A stretch of 34,589 nucleotides of DNA, taken from Paracoccus sp. (in: a-proteobacteria) (GTDB taxonomy: Bacteria > Pseudomonadota > Alphaproteobacteria > Rhodobacterales > Rhodobacteraceae). Position 1 is the stretch's first letter; every line of letters starts with the position of its first letter. The stretch spans positions 1 through 34,589 of the forward strand of contig NZ_JAUNTW010000016.1 in the NCBI RefSeq assembly GCF_030538495.1, read 5' to 3'. Positions 26,342 through 34,459 of the stretch are shown here, in pieces. Under the pieces are notes generated by a model. That model had not been told where the DNA came from. It saw only the letters and a list, made by a program, of their open reading frames with translations, and searched no databases. A program made the position numbers and the translations under genes.

Positions 26342-27004
26342 ATGCCAGAGCTGATTTTCCCCGGACCCGAAGGCCGTCTGGAAGGCCGTTACCACCCCCA
26401 GCCCGGTAAGCCCGACGCGCCGCTGGCCATTGTGCTGCACCCGCATCCGCAATTTGGCGGGACGATGAACAACCGTGTGGTCTATAACCTGCATTACGCG
26501 TTCCACAAAATGGGTTTTACCGTGATGCGGTTCAATTTCCGTGGTGTGGGCCGGTCGCAGGGCGAATTTGATCAGGGGATTGGCGAATTGTCCGACGCGG
26601 CGGCGGCACTGGATTATTTGCAGGCGATGAATCCCAACAGCAAACATTGCTGGGTCGCGGGGTTCAGTTTCGGCGCGTGGATCGGGATGCAATTGCTGAT
26701 GCGTCGGCCTGAAATCACCGGTTTTATCAGCGTGGCCCCGCCCGCGAATATGTATGATTTCAGCTTTTTGGCCCCTTGCCCGTCGTCGGGGTTGATCGTG
26801 AACGGCACGGCTGACCGTGTGGCTCCGCCCAAGGACACGCATACGCTGGTTGGCAAATTGCGCGAACAAAAGGGCATCACCATCACGCATGAGGAAATCG
26901 AGGGCGCTGACCACTTTTTCCGCGATGATGAGGTGCATATGGCGCCGATGATCAATCTGGTGCAGAGCTATGTCCGCCGTCGCCTGACCGAAAACACGCG
27001 CTGA
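26342..27004 (+). CDS. alpha/beta hydrolase
   Basis: The 220-residue protein belongs to a small alpha/beta hydrolase group common in alphaproteobacteria. The oxyanion-hole stretch is LHPHPQFGGTMNN, the nucleophile elbow is GFSFGAW (serine), the acid is probably the aspartate in NGTADRVAPP, and the histidine is in GADHFF, giving a complete catalytic triad. There is no signal peptide, so it acts in the cytoplasm. AAGGAAG lies just before the ATG. It diverges from the iscR-like gene, and in many Rhodobacterales this hydrolase is found near iron-sulfur assembly genes, but its substrate is unknown. Confidence 0.85.
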   Translation: MPELIFPGPEGRLEGRYHPQPGKPDAPLAIVLHPHPQFGGTMNNRVVYNLHYAFHKMGFTVMRFNFRGVGRSQGEFDQGIGELSDAAAALDYLQAMNPNSKHCWVAGFSFGAWIGMQLLMRRPEITGFISVAPPANMYDFSFLAPCPSSGLIVNGTADRVAPPKDTHTLVGKLREQKGITITHEEIEGADHFFRDDEVHMAPMINLVQSYVRRRLTENTR

Positions 27005-27070
27005 ATCCGCGACCGCGTTCCCAAGGCGCGCGGTCGTCATGAGTATTTATGCACAGAAGAAGCCCGCGGA

Positions 27071-28195
27071 ATGGATTTTAACGGCGCATTTGCCTTTCTG
27101 ACGCAGGCGGATCGGCTGAAATCGGTGGATCGCGCCAATGTTCTGATGGACGGGACGCGGGCGGAAAACAGTGCCGAACATAGTTGGCATGTGGCGCTGT
27201 TCGGAATGGTGTTTGGTGCGTCGGATCGTGCGATTGCCATGCTGTTGCTGCATGATCTGGTTGAAATCGACGTTGGCGACCATCCGATTCATTTGCCTGT
27301 TGGGGCGGGGGTGGCGGCGGCGGAACAGGCGGCCGCCGAACGGCTGTTTGGTTTGTGGCCGGGCGGTGCGGCGATGCTGGATCTGTGGCGCGAATTTGAA
27401 GCGGGCGTTAGCGCGGATGCCCGCATGGCCAAGCGGTTGGATCACGTCCAGCCGATGTTTCAGGTGTTGCTGGCGGATCAGCCGCGCCCCGATCATGTGC
27501 AGATCGTGCGCGATAACATGGCCTTTGGTCGGGCAGCTCGGCTGCGTCAGGAATGGCCCGATGCCATGGCGGCGGCGGATCAGTTGCTGGCGGGCGGCGT
27601 GGTTGGCGGCGATTTCGGGCGGCGGTTGGATTTTCTGGCGCAGGCGGATCGGTTGAAATCGGTGTTGCGCGCCACCCGTATTCATTCCGGGCGGCGGGAA
27701 AACAGCGCCGAACACAGCTGGCATGTCGCGTTATGGGCGCTGATTTTGGGTGGCTCGGCCCGTGCGGTGCGGATGTTGATTCTGCATGATCTGGTCGAGG
27801 TGGACACCGGCGATATTCCCATTCATGCGGGCGACGGATCAAGCCATAGCGGCGCGGCGCAGATCGCTGCCGAACAGGCGGCGGCGGATCGGTTGTTCGG
27901 GCTGTTGTCTGCGGGGCAGGGGGCGGCGTTCCGCGCCATCTGGGACGAGTTCGGGGCGAATGTTTCACCCGACGCGGTGTTCGCCAAATCGCTGGACCGT
28001 GCGCAACCTGTTTGGCTGAATATCTGCGCGGGCGGCGGGACGTGGGGCGATTACAATGTCACATGGGATCAGTTGCAATCGCGCGTGGCGGCCAAAATCG
28101 AACGCGGCGCGCCGGAGCTGTGGGCGTGGCTGGAGCCGCAGGCGCGCGCGTTTTTCGAAGCGGCCCCAGCATCCACCGGGGCCGCGATTGGTTAA
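27071..28195 (+). CDS. tandem HD-domain protein (two YfbR/HDDC2-like nucleotidase domains)
   Basis: The 374-residue protein consists of two copies of a roughly 185-residue HD phosphohydrolase domain of the YfbR/HDDC2 type (5'-deoxynucleotidase family). The first has LTQADRLKSV, AEHSWHVAL, LLLHDLVEIDVGDHPIH. The second, from about residue 185, has LAQADRLKSV, AEHSWHVAL, LILHDLVEVDTGDIPIH. Both keep the metal-binding H...HD...D set, so both sites may be active. Family members are normally single-domain and dimerise; here a pseudo-dimer is made in one chain. Likely activity is removal of phosphate from deoxynucleotide monophosphates. Its stop codon overlaps the convergent cytochrome gene stop. 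A frameless fusion by assembly error is unlikely because the join is in frame and the halves have diverged. Confidence 0.88.
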   Translation: MDFNGAFAFLTQADRLKSVDRANVLMDGTRAENSAEHSWHVALFGMVFGASDRAIAMLLLHDLVEIDVGDHPIHLPVGAGVAAAEQAAAERLFGLWPGGAAMLDLWREFEAGVSADARMAKRLDHVQPMFQVLLADQPRPDHVQIVRDNMAFGRAARLRQEWPDAMAAADQLLAGGVVGGDFGRRLDFLAQADRLKSVLRATRIHSGRRENSAEHSWHVALWALILGGSARAVRMLILHDLVEVDTGDIPIHAGDGSSHSGAAQIAAEQAAADRLFGLLSAGQGAAFRAIWDEFGANVSPDAVFAKSLDRAQPVWLNICAGGGTWGDYNVTWDQLQSRVAAKIERGAPELWAWLEPQARAFFEAAPASTGAAIG

Positions 28196-28659
28196 TAGGG
28201 TGCCTTTACGGCGTCCAGTTGTTCTTTGGTGATCCCCGGCACGCCGTCGCGTTCGCCCCAGCGGTTCAGGTTCCACGCGCCTTCGCCCAGCCAATCTTTC
28301 AGCATTTGCAGATTGGCCTGACGCTGTTCTTCGTCGCGGCCCAGATACATATACATATTGCCGGGCTGGCCATCGGCGCGGTTGGTGCCGTCATCCAAGC
28401 GGCGCTGCTGCGCGCCGGTCGCGGGCCAGATTACATATTCCATGAAATGCGTGTAATCATCCATGCGGCTGGCGACTTTGCGGCGTTCGTCGTCGCCCAA
28501 CAGGCGCCATTCACGGTAATTCGGTTTGTCCGCGCTGTGGCAGGTGGCGCATTGGGTGCGGATCATCGGTTCGATGTCGTCGCGCCACGTCAGATCCTGC
28601 GCGGCGGCTGGCACGGCGATCAGGGCCATCATGGCGGCGAGGCGGGCGGGGTGGAACAT
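28192..28659 (-). CDS. periplasmic monohaem cytochrome c-like protein
   Basis: The 155-residue protein has a Sec signal peptide (residues 1-20, ending VPAAA) and one haem-binding motif CATCH at residues 37-41, close to the N-terminus of the mature protein. The rest is rich in charged and aromatic residues (NYREWRLL, DYTHFMEYVIWP), and methionines such as those in NMYMYLG could be the sixth haem ligand. I do not recognise a specific respiratory partner. Similar proteins occur as uncharacterised cytochromes in Rhodobacterales. AGGAGG lies 6 nt before the ATG. It stands as a single gene convergent with the HD protein gene and is not linked to an oxidase or dehydrogenase here. Confidence 0.82.
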   Translation of the reverse strand: MFHPARLAAMMALIAVPAAAQDLTWRDDIEPMIRTQCATCHSADKPNYREWRLLGDDERRKVASRMDDYTHFMEYVIWPATGAQQRRLDDGTNRADGQPGNMYMYLGRDEEQRQANLQMLKDWLGEGAWNLNRWGERDGVPGITKEQLDAVKAPY

Positions 28660-28743
28660 GGTATCCTCCTGGCTGGGGGTTATGTTCGCGCGTTCCTAAT
28701 CCTGCACAATCAACGTAAGAACGATGTGACGGTTCCGCAAGGA

Positions 28744-29901
28744 TCATCCGAACAATCGTTGATGTTCGGCCATGGCATAGCGGTCGGTCATGCCTGCGAC
28801 GTAATCCAGCACCTGCCGCGCGCGGGCGGTTTCGTCATTCAGGGTCAGCGCCTGTTCGTGCCAATGCGCGGGCATGGCGGACGGGTCCGACAGATACAGC
28901 GGGAACAGATCGTTCAGCATCCGCGTGACCTTTTCGCGTTCCACCACGACGGACGGCGCGCGATACATCCGCGTGAACAGGAATGACTTGATCGCCTTGA
29001 TGTTCTGATACAGCGGCTTGGAAAAGCGGATGACGGGGCCGTCCATGGCGCGGATGTCATCGACCGATTTGGGTTGCAGCGCGGTCAGGCGGTTTTGGGC
29101 GACGGCGATCAGATCCTCGACCATGACGCCAAAGACGCGACGCAGGGCCTCATACCGGCGGCGGGTGGGGTCCAGTCCGGGATGCAGCGCATCCACCTGC
29201 GCAAAGGCGGGACCGATGACGGGCAATTCCGCCAGATCGGATTCGGTGAACAGCCCCGCGCGCAGACCGTCATGCAAATCATGATGGTTATAGGCCACGT
29301 CATCGGCCACGGCGGCGACTTGGGCTTCGGCGCTCGCATGGGTGTGCAGGTCCAGATCCCAGGCGTCATTCACCTGCGCCAAGGCATAGGGCAGATCGCC
29401 CGTCACCGGGCCGTTATGTTTCGCAATCCCTTCCAGCGATTCCCATGTCAGGTTCAGCCCGTCGAAATTGGCGTAATGCCGTTCCAGACGCGTGACGATC
29501 CGCAGCGCCTGCGCGTTATGGTCAAACCCGCCGAACGGGGCCATCAGCACGGAAAGCGCGTCTTCGCCCGTGTGACCAAAGGGCGGATGGCCCAGATCAT
29601 GCGCCAGTGCCACGGTTTCGGCCAGATCGGTGTTCAGCTTCAGCGCCCCGGCAATGGTGCGGGCGACTTGGGCCACCTCGATCGTGTGGGTCAGGCGGGT
29701 GCGGAAATAATCGCCGCGATAGGCGTCGCCTTCGTGTTCGACAAAGACCTGCGTTTTGTGCTTCAGGCGGCGAAACGCCGATGAATGAATGATGCGGTCG
29801 CGGTCACGCTGCCACGGGCTGCGAAAGGTGGACAGGTTTTCGGGATACAGCCGCCCACGGCTGGCGGCCGGCTGGCAGGCATAGGGCGCGAAAGCGGTCA
29901 C
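28744..29901 (-). CDS. dgt: deoxyguanosinetriphosphate triphosphohydrolase-like protein
   Basis: The 385-residue protein is a Dgt-type HD hydrolase that converts dNTPs to deoxynucleoside and triphosphate, adjusting the dNTP pool. Family blocks are SPWQRDRDRIIHSSAFRRLK, HTIEVAQVARTIA, LAHDLGHPPFGHTGE (HD metal site) and ADDVAYNHHDLHDGL. The start is GTG at 29901 (VTAFAPYACQ); AAGGAAGG precedes it by about 10 nt. The longer reading to 30096 would run antisense into the erpA gene and is not conserved-looking. It is divergent from erpA with a 75-bp gap, an arrangement common in Rhodobacterales. Confidence 0.92.
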   Translation of the reverse strand: MTAFAPYACQPAASRGRLYPENLSTFRSPWQRDRDRIIHSSAFRRLKHKTQVFVEHEGDAYRGDYFRTRLTHTIEVAQVARTIAGALKLNTDLAETVALAHDLGHPPFGHTGEDALSVLMAPFGGFDHNAQALRIVTRLERHYANFDGLNLTWESLEGIAKHNGPVTGDLPYALAQVNDAWDLDLHTHASAEAQVAAVADDVAYNHHDLHDGLRAGLFTESDLAELPVIGPAFAQVDALHPGLDPTRRRYEALRRVFGVMVEDLIAVAQNRLTALQPKSVDDIRAMDGPVIRFSKPLYQNIKAIKSFLFTRMYRAPSVVVEREKVTRMLNDLFPLYLSDPSAMPAHWHEQALTLNDETARARQVLDYVAGMTDRYAMAEHQRLFG

Positions 29902-29916
29902 GGGGGCGGGCCTTCC

Positions 29917-29945
29917 TTGCGGGTGATGCGCGGCAAGCCTATATT
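29917..29945 (+). promoter_or_regulatory. sigma-70-type promoter for erpA
   Basis: TTGCGG at 29917-29922 and TATATT at 29940-29945 are separated by exactly 17 bp. The predicted start of transcription is about 25 nt before the erpA ATG. It lies inside the short dgt-erpA divergent gap. Confidence 0.5.
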
Positions 29946-29976
29946 CTGGGCTGACGAACGAAAACGGGAACGCCCC

Positions 29977-30300
29977 ATGAACCTGCCGCCCAAAGTGACC
30001 GAACGCGCCTTTGCCCGTCTGGCTGAAATCAACCACGGTCGCGATCCGCAGCCCTTGCGCGTGGCTGTGGCGGGCGGCGGCTGTTCGGGGTTTCAATATG
30101 ACATCCGGCTGGACCGGGCGGAATCCGACGATCTGGTGATCGCGGATGGCGGGCAGGTGGTGGTCGTGGACCCGGTTTCTCTGCCGTTTCTGTCGGGTGC
30201 GGTCATTGATTTCAGCGACGAATTGATCGGCGCGCGGTTCGTTATCGACAACCCCAATGCCAGCAGCAGTTGCGGCTGCGGCACCAGCTTTTCGATTTAG
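29977..30300 (+). CDS. erpA: A-type iron-sulfur cluster carrier/insertion protein
   Basis: The 107-residue protein belongs to the A-type carrier family (ErpA/IscA/SufA), which hands 2Fe-2S or 4Fe-4S clusters to target enzymes. The three conserved cysteines are present: C36 in AGGGCSGFQY and C99 and C101 in SSSCGCGTSF. The start at 29977 gives the usual family length; an in-frame extension to 29785 lies antisense to dgt and is rejected. It is followed after 8 bp by the exonuclease III gene, so the two are probably co-transcribed. ErpA is preferred over IscA because no isc operon surrounds it, but the subfamily is not certain. Confidence 0.9.
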   Translation: MNLPPKVTERAFARLAEINHGRDPQPLRVAVAGGGCSGFQYDIRLDRAESDDLVIADGGQVVVVDPVSLPFLSGAVIDFSDELIGARFVIDNPNASSSCGCGTSFSI

Positions 30301-30308
30301 GGGGCGTC

Positions 30309-31094
30309 ATGAAGATTGCCAGTTTCAACATCAACGGCGTTAAGGCGCGGATTGGTGCGTTAACCGATTGGCTGGCGGCGACCGATGCTGATGTCGTGGT
30401 GCTGCAAGAAATCAAATCCGTGGACGAAGGTTTTCCCCGCGATCATTTTCAGGATCTGGGCTGGACGGTCGAAACCCATGGGCAAAAGGGGTTTAACGGC
30501 GTCGCCATTCTGTCCCGCCTGCCGCTTGAGGATGTGACCCGCGGCCTGCCCGGTGACGACAGCGACGAACAGGCGCGGTATATTGAGGCAACCGTGATCG
30601 GCGATCAGGCCGTGCGGATTGCGGGGCTGTATCTGCCCAACGGCAACCCCGCGCCGGGGCCGAAATATGATTACAAACTGGCATGGATGGAGCGGTTGCG
30701 GGCGCGCGCGGCGGAATTGCTGGTCAGCGAAATGCCGGTCGTGATGCTGGGCGATTACAACATCATCCCCGAACCGCGCGACGCCGCCAATCCGCAGAAC
30801 TGGACCGATGACGCGCTGTTCCGTCCCGAAAGCCGCGCGGCCTTTCGCGCGATCATGAATCAGGGCTGGACTGACGCGGTGCGCATCCGCGATCCATGGG
30901 CCACGCGCGGGCCGTTTACGTTCTGGGATTATCAGGCCGGTGCGTGGAACCGAGATGACGGCATCCGCATCGACCATCTGCTGTTGTCCCCGCAGGCAGC
31001 GGATTTGATGACGGATACCGGCGTTGATCGAGACACCCGCGCGGGCGAAAAACCCAGCGATCACGTCCCGGTTTGGGTGCGGCTGGCGGCCTAA
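30309..31094 (+). CDS. xth: exodeoxyribonuclease III
   Basis: The 261-residue enzyme is of the ExoIII/APE1 endonuclease-exonuclease-phosphatase family and acts on abasic sites and 3' blocks in base-excision repair. Catalytic features are FNINGVKAR (Asn), VVLQEIK (metal Glu34), VMLGDYNIIP (Asp and Asn), the WDYQAG block with RIDHLL, and the final SDHVPV (Asp-His pair). It lies 8 bp downstream of erpA in the same direction. Its stop overlaps the stop of the convergent cation transporter gene. Confidence 0.95.
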   Translation: MKIASFNINGVKARIGALTDWLAATDADVVVLQEIKSVDEGFPRDHFQDLGWTVETHGQKGFNGVAILSRLPLEDVTRGLPGDDSDEQARYIEATVIGDQAVRIAGLYLPNGNPAPGPKYDYKLAWMERLRARAAELLVSEMPVVMLGDYNIIPEPRDAANPQNWTDDALFRPESRAAFRAIMNQGWTDAVRIRDPWATRGPFTFWDYQAGAWNRDDGIRIDHLLLSPQAADLMTDTGVDRDTRAGEKPSDHVPVWVRLAA

Positions 31095-31978
31095 ATCACC
31101 AGCACGCCGGAATGTTTCGCCTTGTGTTCCGGTTCAACGTGAATGGTGATCTGCGCGTCGGGCAATTCGGATTTCAGCGCGGTTTCGATCCGGTCGCAAA
31201 TGTCATGCGCCTGATCGACCGTGGTTTGCCCGTCCACCACCAGATGAAAGTCGATGAATGTCACCGCGCCCGCGTGGCGGGTGCGCAGGTCATGCGCCTC
31301 GATCGCGCCGGTGGCTTTGTCGGAAATGATGGTGCGAATCGTGGTCAGGGTGTCGTCCGGCACGGCCTCATCCAGCAGACCGGACAGCGACGACGACATC
31401 ACGCGCCAGCCCGACCACAAAATGTTGACGCCCACCAGCATCGCCAGCAGCGGATCCAGCACGGCCCAGCCGGTCAGAACGGCCAGCGTCACCCCGATCA
31501 GCACCCCGGCGGACGACACCACATCGGTGAACAGATGTTTGCCATCCGCGACCAAAGCGGGTGATCGCAGCCGCCGCCCCTGACGCAGCAGCACCCAACA
31601 CCAGACCCCGTTCAGCACGCCCGCCGCGGCATTGATCGCCAGACCCAGGCCCGGTTCGTCGATCATGCGGGGGTTTTGGAACGCGCCCCACGCTTCGCGC
31701 AGAATCAGCAGGGCGGCGATGATGATCATCACGCCCTCCAGCACGGCGGCCATAAATTCAGCCTTGTGGTGGCCATAGGGGTGCGTCTGGTCCGCCGGAC
31801 GCTGCGCCACACGAATCGCGACCAAGGCGGCAATCGCGGTTGCGACATTCACCGTGCTTTCCAAGGCGTCCGACAACAGCGCAACCGATCCCGTCAGCCA
31901 CCATGCCAGCGTTTTCAGCGCCAGCACGATCAGGCCAACGGCAATGCTGCCCATCGCGATTTTGGTTGTTTGGTTCAT
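31091..31978 (-). CDS. cation diffusion facilitator family transporter
   Basis: The 295-residue inner-membrane protein is a CDF (cation efflux) transporter that exports divalent metals such as Zn2+, Fe2+ or Mn2+ by proton exchange. Six membrane segments are visible in the first about 210 residues, with the segment-two site SVALLSDALESTVN and the DQTHPYGHHKAEF loop that is typical of the family. The matching site in segment five reads LFTDVVSSAGVL. A cytoplasmic C-terminal domain carries histidines (DFHLVVDGQTTVDQAHDICD). The ATG at 31978 is chosen over a TTG two codons upstream. The DALES site (D-x-x-x-S rather than the HxxxD zinc form) suggests iron, manganese or broader specificity rather than strict zinc. 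Confidence 0.9.
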   Translation of the reverse strand: MNQTTKIAMGSIAVGLIVLALKTLAWWLTGSVALLSDALESTVNVATAIAALVAIRVAQRPADQTHPYGHHKAEFMAAVLEGVMIIIAALLILREAWGAFQNPRMIDEPGLGLAINAAAGVLNGVWCWVLLRQGRRLRSPALVADGKHLFTDVVSSAGVLIGVTLAVLTGWAVLDPLLAMLVGVNILWSGWRVMSSSLSGLLDEAVPDDTLTTIRTIISDKATGAIEAHDLRTRHAGAVTFIDFHLVVDGQTTVDQAHDICDRIETALKSELPDAQITIHVEPEHKAKHSGVLVI

Positions 31979-31982
31979 GGTC

Positions 31983-32012
31983 AAATGCCCGCCGGTTCAG
32001 GCGGGCATTTTT
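31983..32012. terminator. intrinsic terminator between csbD-like gene and CDF gene
   Basis: AAATGCCCGCC and GGCGGGCATTT form a perfect 11-bp stem with a 6-nt loop. On the minus strand it follows the csbD-like gene by about 25 bp and ends in TTTG; on the plus strand it ends in five T. It lies right before the CDF start, so it should separate the yejA operon from the CDF gene. Confidence 0.75.
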
Positions 32013-32037
32013 CAGCAGTCGCGCTGTGGGTCAAGCG

Positions 32038-32352
32038 TCAGTCGTCACCGAACCGCGCGTCATCGGCATATTCATCTTCGCCTTCGCCCACAAATTTGGA
32101 ACTGAGCGCAATAGAATGGTTGTCATGGGTTGGGTCCATGACCACATCCGACGGGATTTCACCGACCAGCCATTCGCGGATTTCTTCGCGCACTTCGTCG
32201 GTCTCCATGCCCGTGACCTCGGCCAGATAGGCGATAAAGCCGCGCTGATCGCCGTCGATTTCATCCAGATCGGATTCGTCCACCTCGGGCCATTTGTCGC
32301 TGATCGCTTCGTAGAAGGCCGACCAGTTTTCCTGAACGTGATGCCACTTCAT
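32038..32352 (-). CDS. CsbD-like small acidic protein
   Basis: The 104-residue acidic protein begins MKWHHVQENWSAFYEAISDKW and continues with ESDLDEIDGDQRGFIAYLAEVTGM. This resembles the CsbD stress-protein pattern (NWxQFKGKVKxKWGxLTxxDLxxIxG) over about 55 residues. The remaining acidic tail is not part of that domain. Function in this family is unknown beyond stress induction. The start is ATG at 32352, overlapping the stop of the entericidin gene in TGATG; a TTG one codon upstream is possible but less likely. It is the last gene of the yejA operon and is followed by a strong hairpin. Confidence 0.72.
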   Translation of the reverse strand: MKWHHVQENWSAFYEAISDKWPEVDESDLDEIDGDQRGFIAYLAEVTGMETDEVREEIREWLVGEIPSDVVMDPTHDNHSIALSSKFVGEGEDEYADDARFGDD

Positions 32353-32483
32353 CAATACCCCCCACCGGGAAGAACGCCCTGAACCCAGCGCGCGGCCCCG
32401 GAAATATCTTCACCCATACCGGCAACGGTGTTGCACCCGGCCAGCGTCATGCCGACCACAACCATAACACAGAAAACCCGCAT
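32352..32483 (-). CDS. entericidin A/B family lipoprotein (43 aa)
   Basis: A very short gene encodes a 43-residue lipoprotein: MRVFCVMVVVGMTLAGCNTV followed by AGMGEDISGAARWVQG. The lipobox LAGC places the lipidated cysteine at residue 17, and the GxGEDIxxAG-like block is the hallmark of entericidins. Family members are small outer-membrane lipoproteins linked to envelope stress and, in E. coli, to a toxin-antidote pair; only one member is present here. Its ATG overlaps the yejA stop (TGATG) and its stop overlaps the csbD-like start (TGATG), so all three genes are translationally coupled. Confidence 0.85.
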   Translation of the reverse strand: MRVFCVMVVVGMTLAGCNTVAGMGEDISGAARWVQGVLPGGGY

Positions 32484-34339
32484 CAGTTCGCCTCCTGCCA
32501 CCAGGTTTCCGGCATAAATCCGGGCCAATCGCCATAGATCGGCGTTTTTTCGGGGAAATGCAGGTCAGAGGCATGGGCCAGACGCGACACGGGCGAAAAA
32601 CTGACCGGAATCACATAGCGACCAGCGGTCAGGATGCGGTCCAGTGCCTGCGTGGCGGCGGTGAAATCCTCGGCCGATGTGGCGGAAACCATTTCGGTGA
32701 TCATCGCCTCGGCGGCGGGGCTGTTCATGCCCATCCAGTTGCGCGTGCCGGGGGCTTCGACGCCCTCAGCACCCCAATACAGACGCTGTTCGTTGCCCGG
32801 AGACAGCGACAACCCGCGTTCATACCACGTCATGTCGAACTGATAATTGTTCGTGCGTTCCACATATTGCGCGGAATCCAGCAGGGTGATTTTCGGCGTG
32901 ATGCCCAAGGGACGCAGCGCCTCGGTATAGATATTGACGATTTGCTGGGTTTCCGAACTGGTCCGCATGGCGGTGCCGGATTGGTTCAGCAAAATCTCAA
33001 ACGCAAAGGGCTGGCCTTCGGCGTTTTTCATCTGCCCGTCCTGCACGGTCCAACCGGCCTGTTCCATCAGGTCCAATGCGGTGCGGGTCGCGGCGCGGTC
33101 ATTGGCGCGGTCGCTGCCGGCGGGCAGGGCGTAACCTTCGATGGTGCCGGGGGCCAGATCGGCGGCAAAGGGTTCCAGCAATTCCGCCACGCGCCCCGTC
33201 GCCGGGCCTTCCGTCATCCCCAGAACCGAGTTCGAAAAATACGACGTAATCCGCGGATCCTTCCCGGCGTTCAGGGTCTGGTTGATGAATTGGAAATTGA
33301 ACATTTCGATCATCGCCTGACGCACCCGCCAATCGTCAAAGATCGGGTTGCGGGTGTTCATGACCAGCCCGACAATGCCAGACGGGCGTTCATGGGTGAT
33401 TTCATCTTTGACGATTTTTCCCTGCGTCATCAGCGGGAAATTATATTCGGTGTCCCATTTCTGCGCCGAGAGTTCGCGCCACATGGTGACTTCGCCCGCT
33501 TTGAACGCCTCGAACATGGCGTTTGCGTCACCGAAATAATCGTAACGGATGGTGTCGAAATTATACAAGCCCTGCGTCAGCGGCAGGTCGTTCGCCCAAT
33601 AATCGGGGTTGCGTTTGAACGTGATCGACCGGCCCGCATCCACGCGGTCGATGACATAGGCGCCCGACCCAATCGGCGGTTCCAGACCCGATTCGCTGAA
33701 ATCTTTGCCGTCCCATTGGGATTTTTTCAAAATGGGGCGCATCCCCATCAACAGCGCCAGTTCGCGGTCGTCCTGATTGAACGTAAACCGCACGCTGCGT
33801 TCGCCGGTCTGTTCCATCTTTTCGACCTTGGACCACGCGCCCAGATAACGCGGATGCCCCTGCGTTCCCAGCGTTTCATAGGACCACATCACGTCCTCGA
33901 CCGTCACGGGGCTGCCGTCGGAAAAACGTGCCTCGGGGCGCAGGGTGAATTCGACCCATGACCGATCCGGCGCGGTTTCGACCGTTTCAGCCAAAAGACC
34001 GTAGAGCGTAAAGGGTTCGTCAATCGACCGGAACATCAGCGTTTCGGCCACATGCGTGCCGACGCCCCATGCCGAATTGCCCTTCAGAACCCAGGGTTTG
34101 AGCGAATCGAATCCCCCCGGTTCGGCCAGGCGAATCGCCCCGCCTTTGGGCGCATCCGGATTGGCATAAGGCAGGTGATCAAACCCCGCAGCCAAGGCAG
34201 GTTCACCATACATTGCAATGCCATGCGTCGGTTCAGCAAGGCTTGCCAGCGGCATTGCTGCAACACCCGCCAGCAGCGCAAAGACCGCAGAGATTCGCCC
34301 CGTGATCGCGGAATTGTTAGTGTTTTTGAAGATTCGCAT
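32483..34339 (-). CDS. yejA: YejA-like peptide ABC transporter substrate-binding protein
   Basis: The 618-residue periplasmic protein belongs to family 5 solute-binding proteins, YejA branch, which in E. coli serves YejABEF, the importer of microcin C and other peptides. A signal peptide covers about residues 1-35 (ending PLASLA). YejA-type blocks are AMYGEPALAAGFDHLPYANPDAPKGG (seen in short pieces such as HLPYANPDAPKGG), FSDGSPVTVEDV, PIGSGAYVI and FKRNPDYWA. The permease and ATPase genes that normally follow (yejB, yejE, yejF) are absent; the next genes are the entericidin and csbD-like genes. It may therefore be an orphan that docks to permeases encoded elsewhere. The start at ATG 34339 has AGAGGC as a modest ribosome binding site. 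Confidence 0.88.
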   Translation of the reverse strand: MRIFKNTNNSAITGRISAVFALLAGVAAMPLASLAEPTHGIAMYGEPALAAGFDHLPYANPDAPKGGAIRLAEPGGFDSLKPWVLKGNSAWGVGTHVAETLMFRSIDEPFTLYGLLAETVETAPDRSWVEFTLRPEARFSDGSPVTVEDVMWSYETLGTQGHPRYLGAWSKVEKMEQTGERSVRFTFNQDDRELALLMGMRPILKKSQWDGKDFSESGLEPPIGSGAYVIDRVDAGRSITFKRNPDYWANDLPLTQGLYNFDTIRYDYFGDANAMFEAFKAGEVTMWRELSAQKWDTEYNFPLMTQGKIVKDEITHERPSGIVGLVMNTRNPIFDDWRVRQAMIEMFNFQFINQTLNAGKDPRITSYFSNSVLGMTEGPATGRVAELLEPFAADLAPGTIEGYALPAGSDRANDRAATRTALDLMEQAGWTVQDGQMKNAEGQPFAFEILLNQSGTAMRTSSETQQIVNIYTEALRPLGITPKITLLDSAQYVERTNNYQFDMTWYERGLSLSPGNEQRLYWGAEGVEAPGTRNWMGMNSPAAEAMITEMVSATSAEDFTAATQALDRILTAGRYVIPVSFSPVSRLAHASDLHFPEKTPIYGDWPGFMPETWWQEAN

Positions 34340-34374
34340 GGCCCGATGCCTCTGTCGTTGTTCTTTGACTGCAA

Positions 34375-34403
34375 TTTCAACAGGCTTGCCGCGCGCCCGT
34401 CAA
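34375..34403 (-). promoter_or_regulatory. possible promoter for the yejA operon
   Basis: On the minus strand TTGACG (34403-34398) and TTGAAA (34380-34375) are separated by 17 bp, about 36 bp before the yejA ATG. The -35 element is strong and the -10 element is weak. Confidence 0.4.
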
Positions 34404-34423
34404 CCAAGCTGATTGTTTCTGTG

Positions 34424-34453
34424 TTGGACTCGGGTTCGGAAAGGCGTATAAAT
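34424..34453 (+). promoter_or_regulatory. strong sigma-70 promoter for a small RNA
   Basis: TTGGAC at 34424-34429 and TATAAA(T) at 34447-34452 are separated by exactly 17 bp. This is the best-formed promoter in the window. It points rightward, away from yejA, and is followed only by hairpins and an intrinsic terminator. Confidence 0.65.
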
Positions 34454-34459
34454 GCCTTA

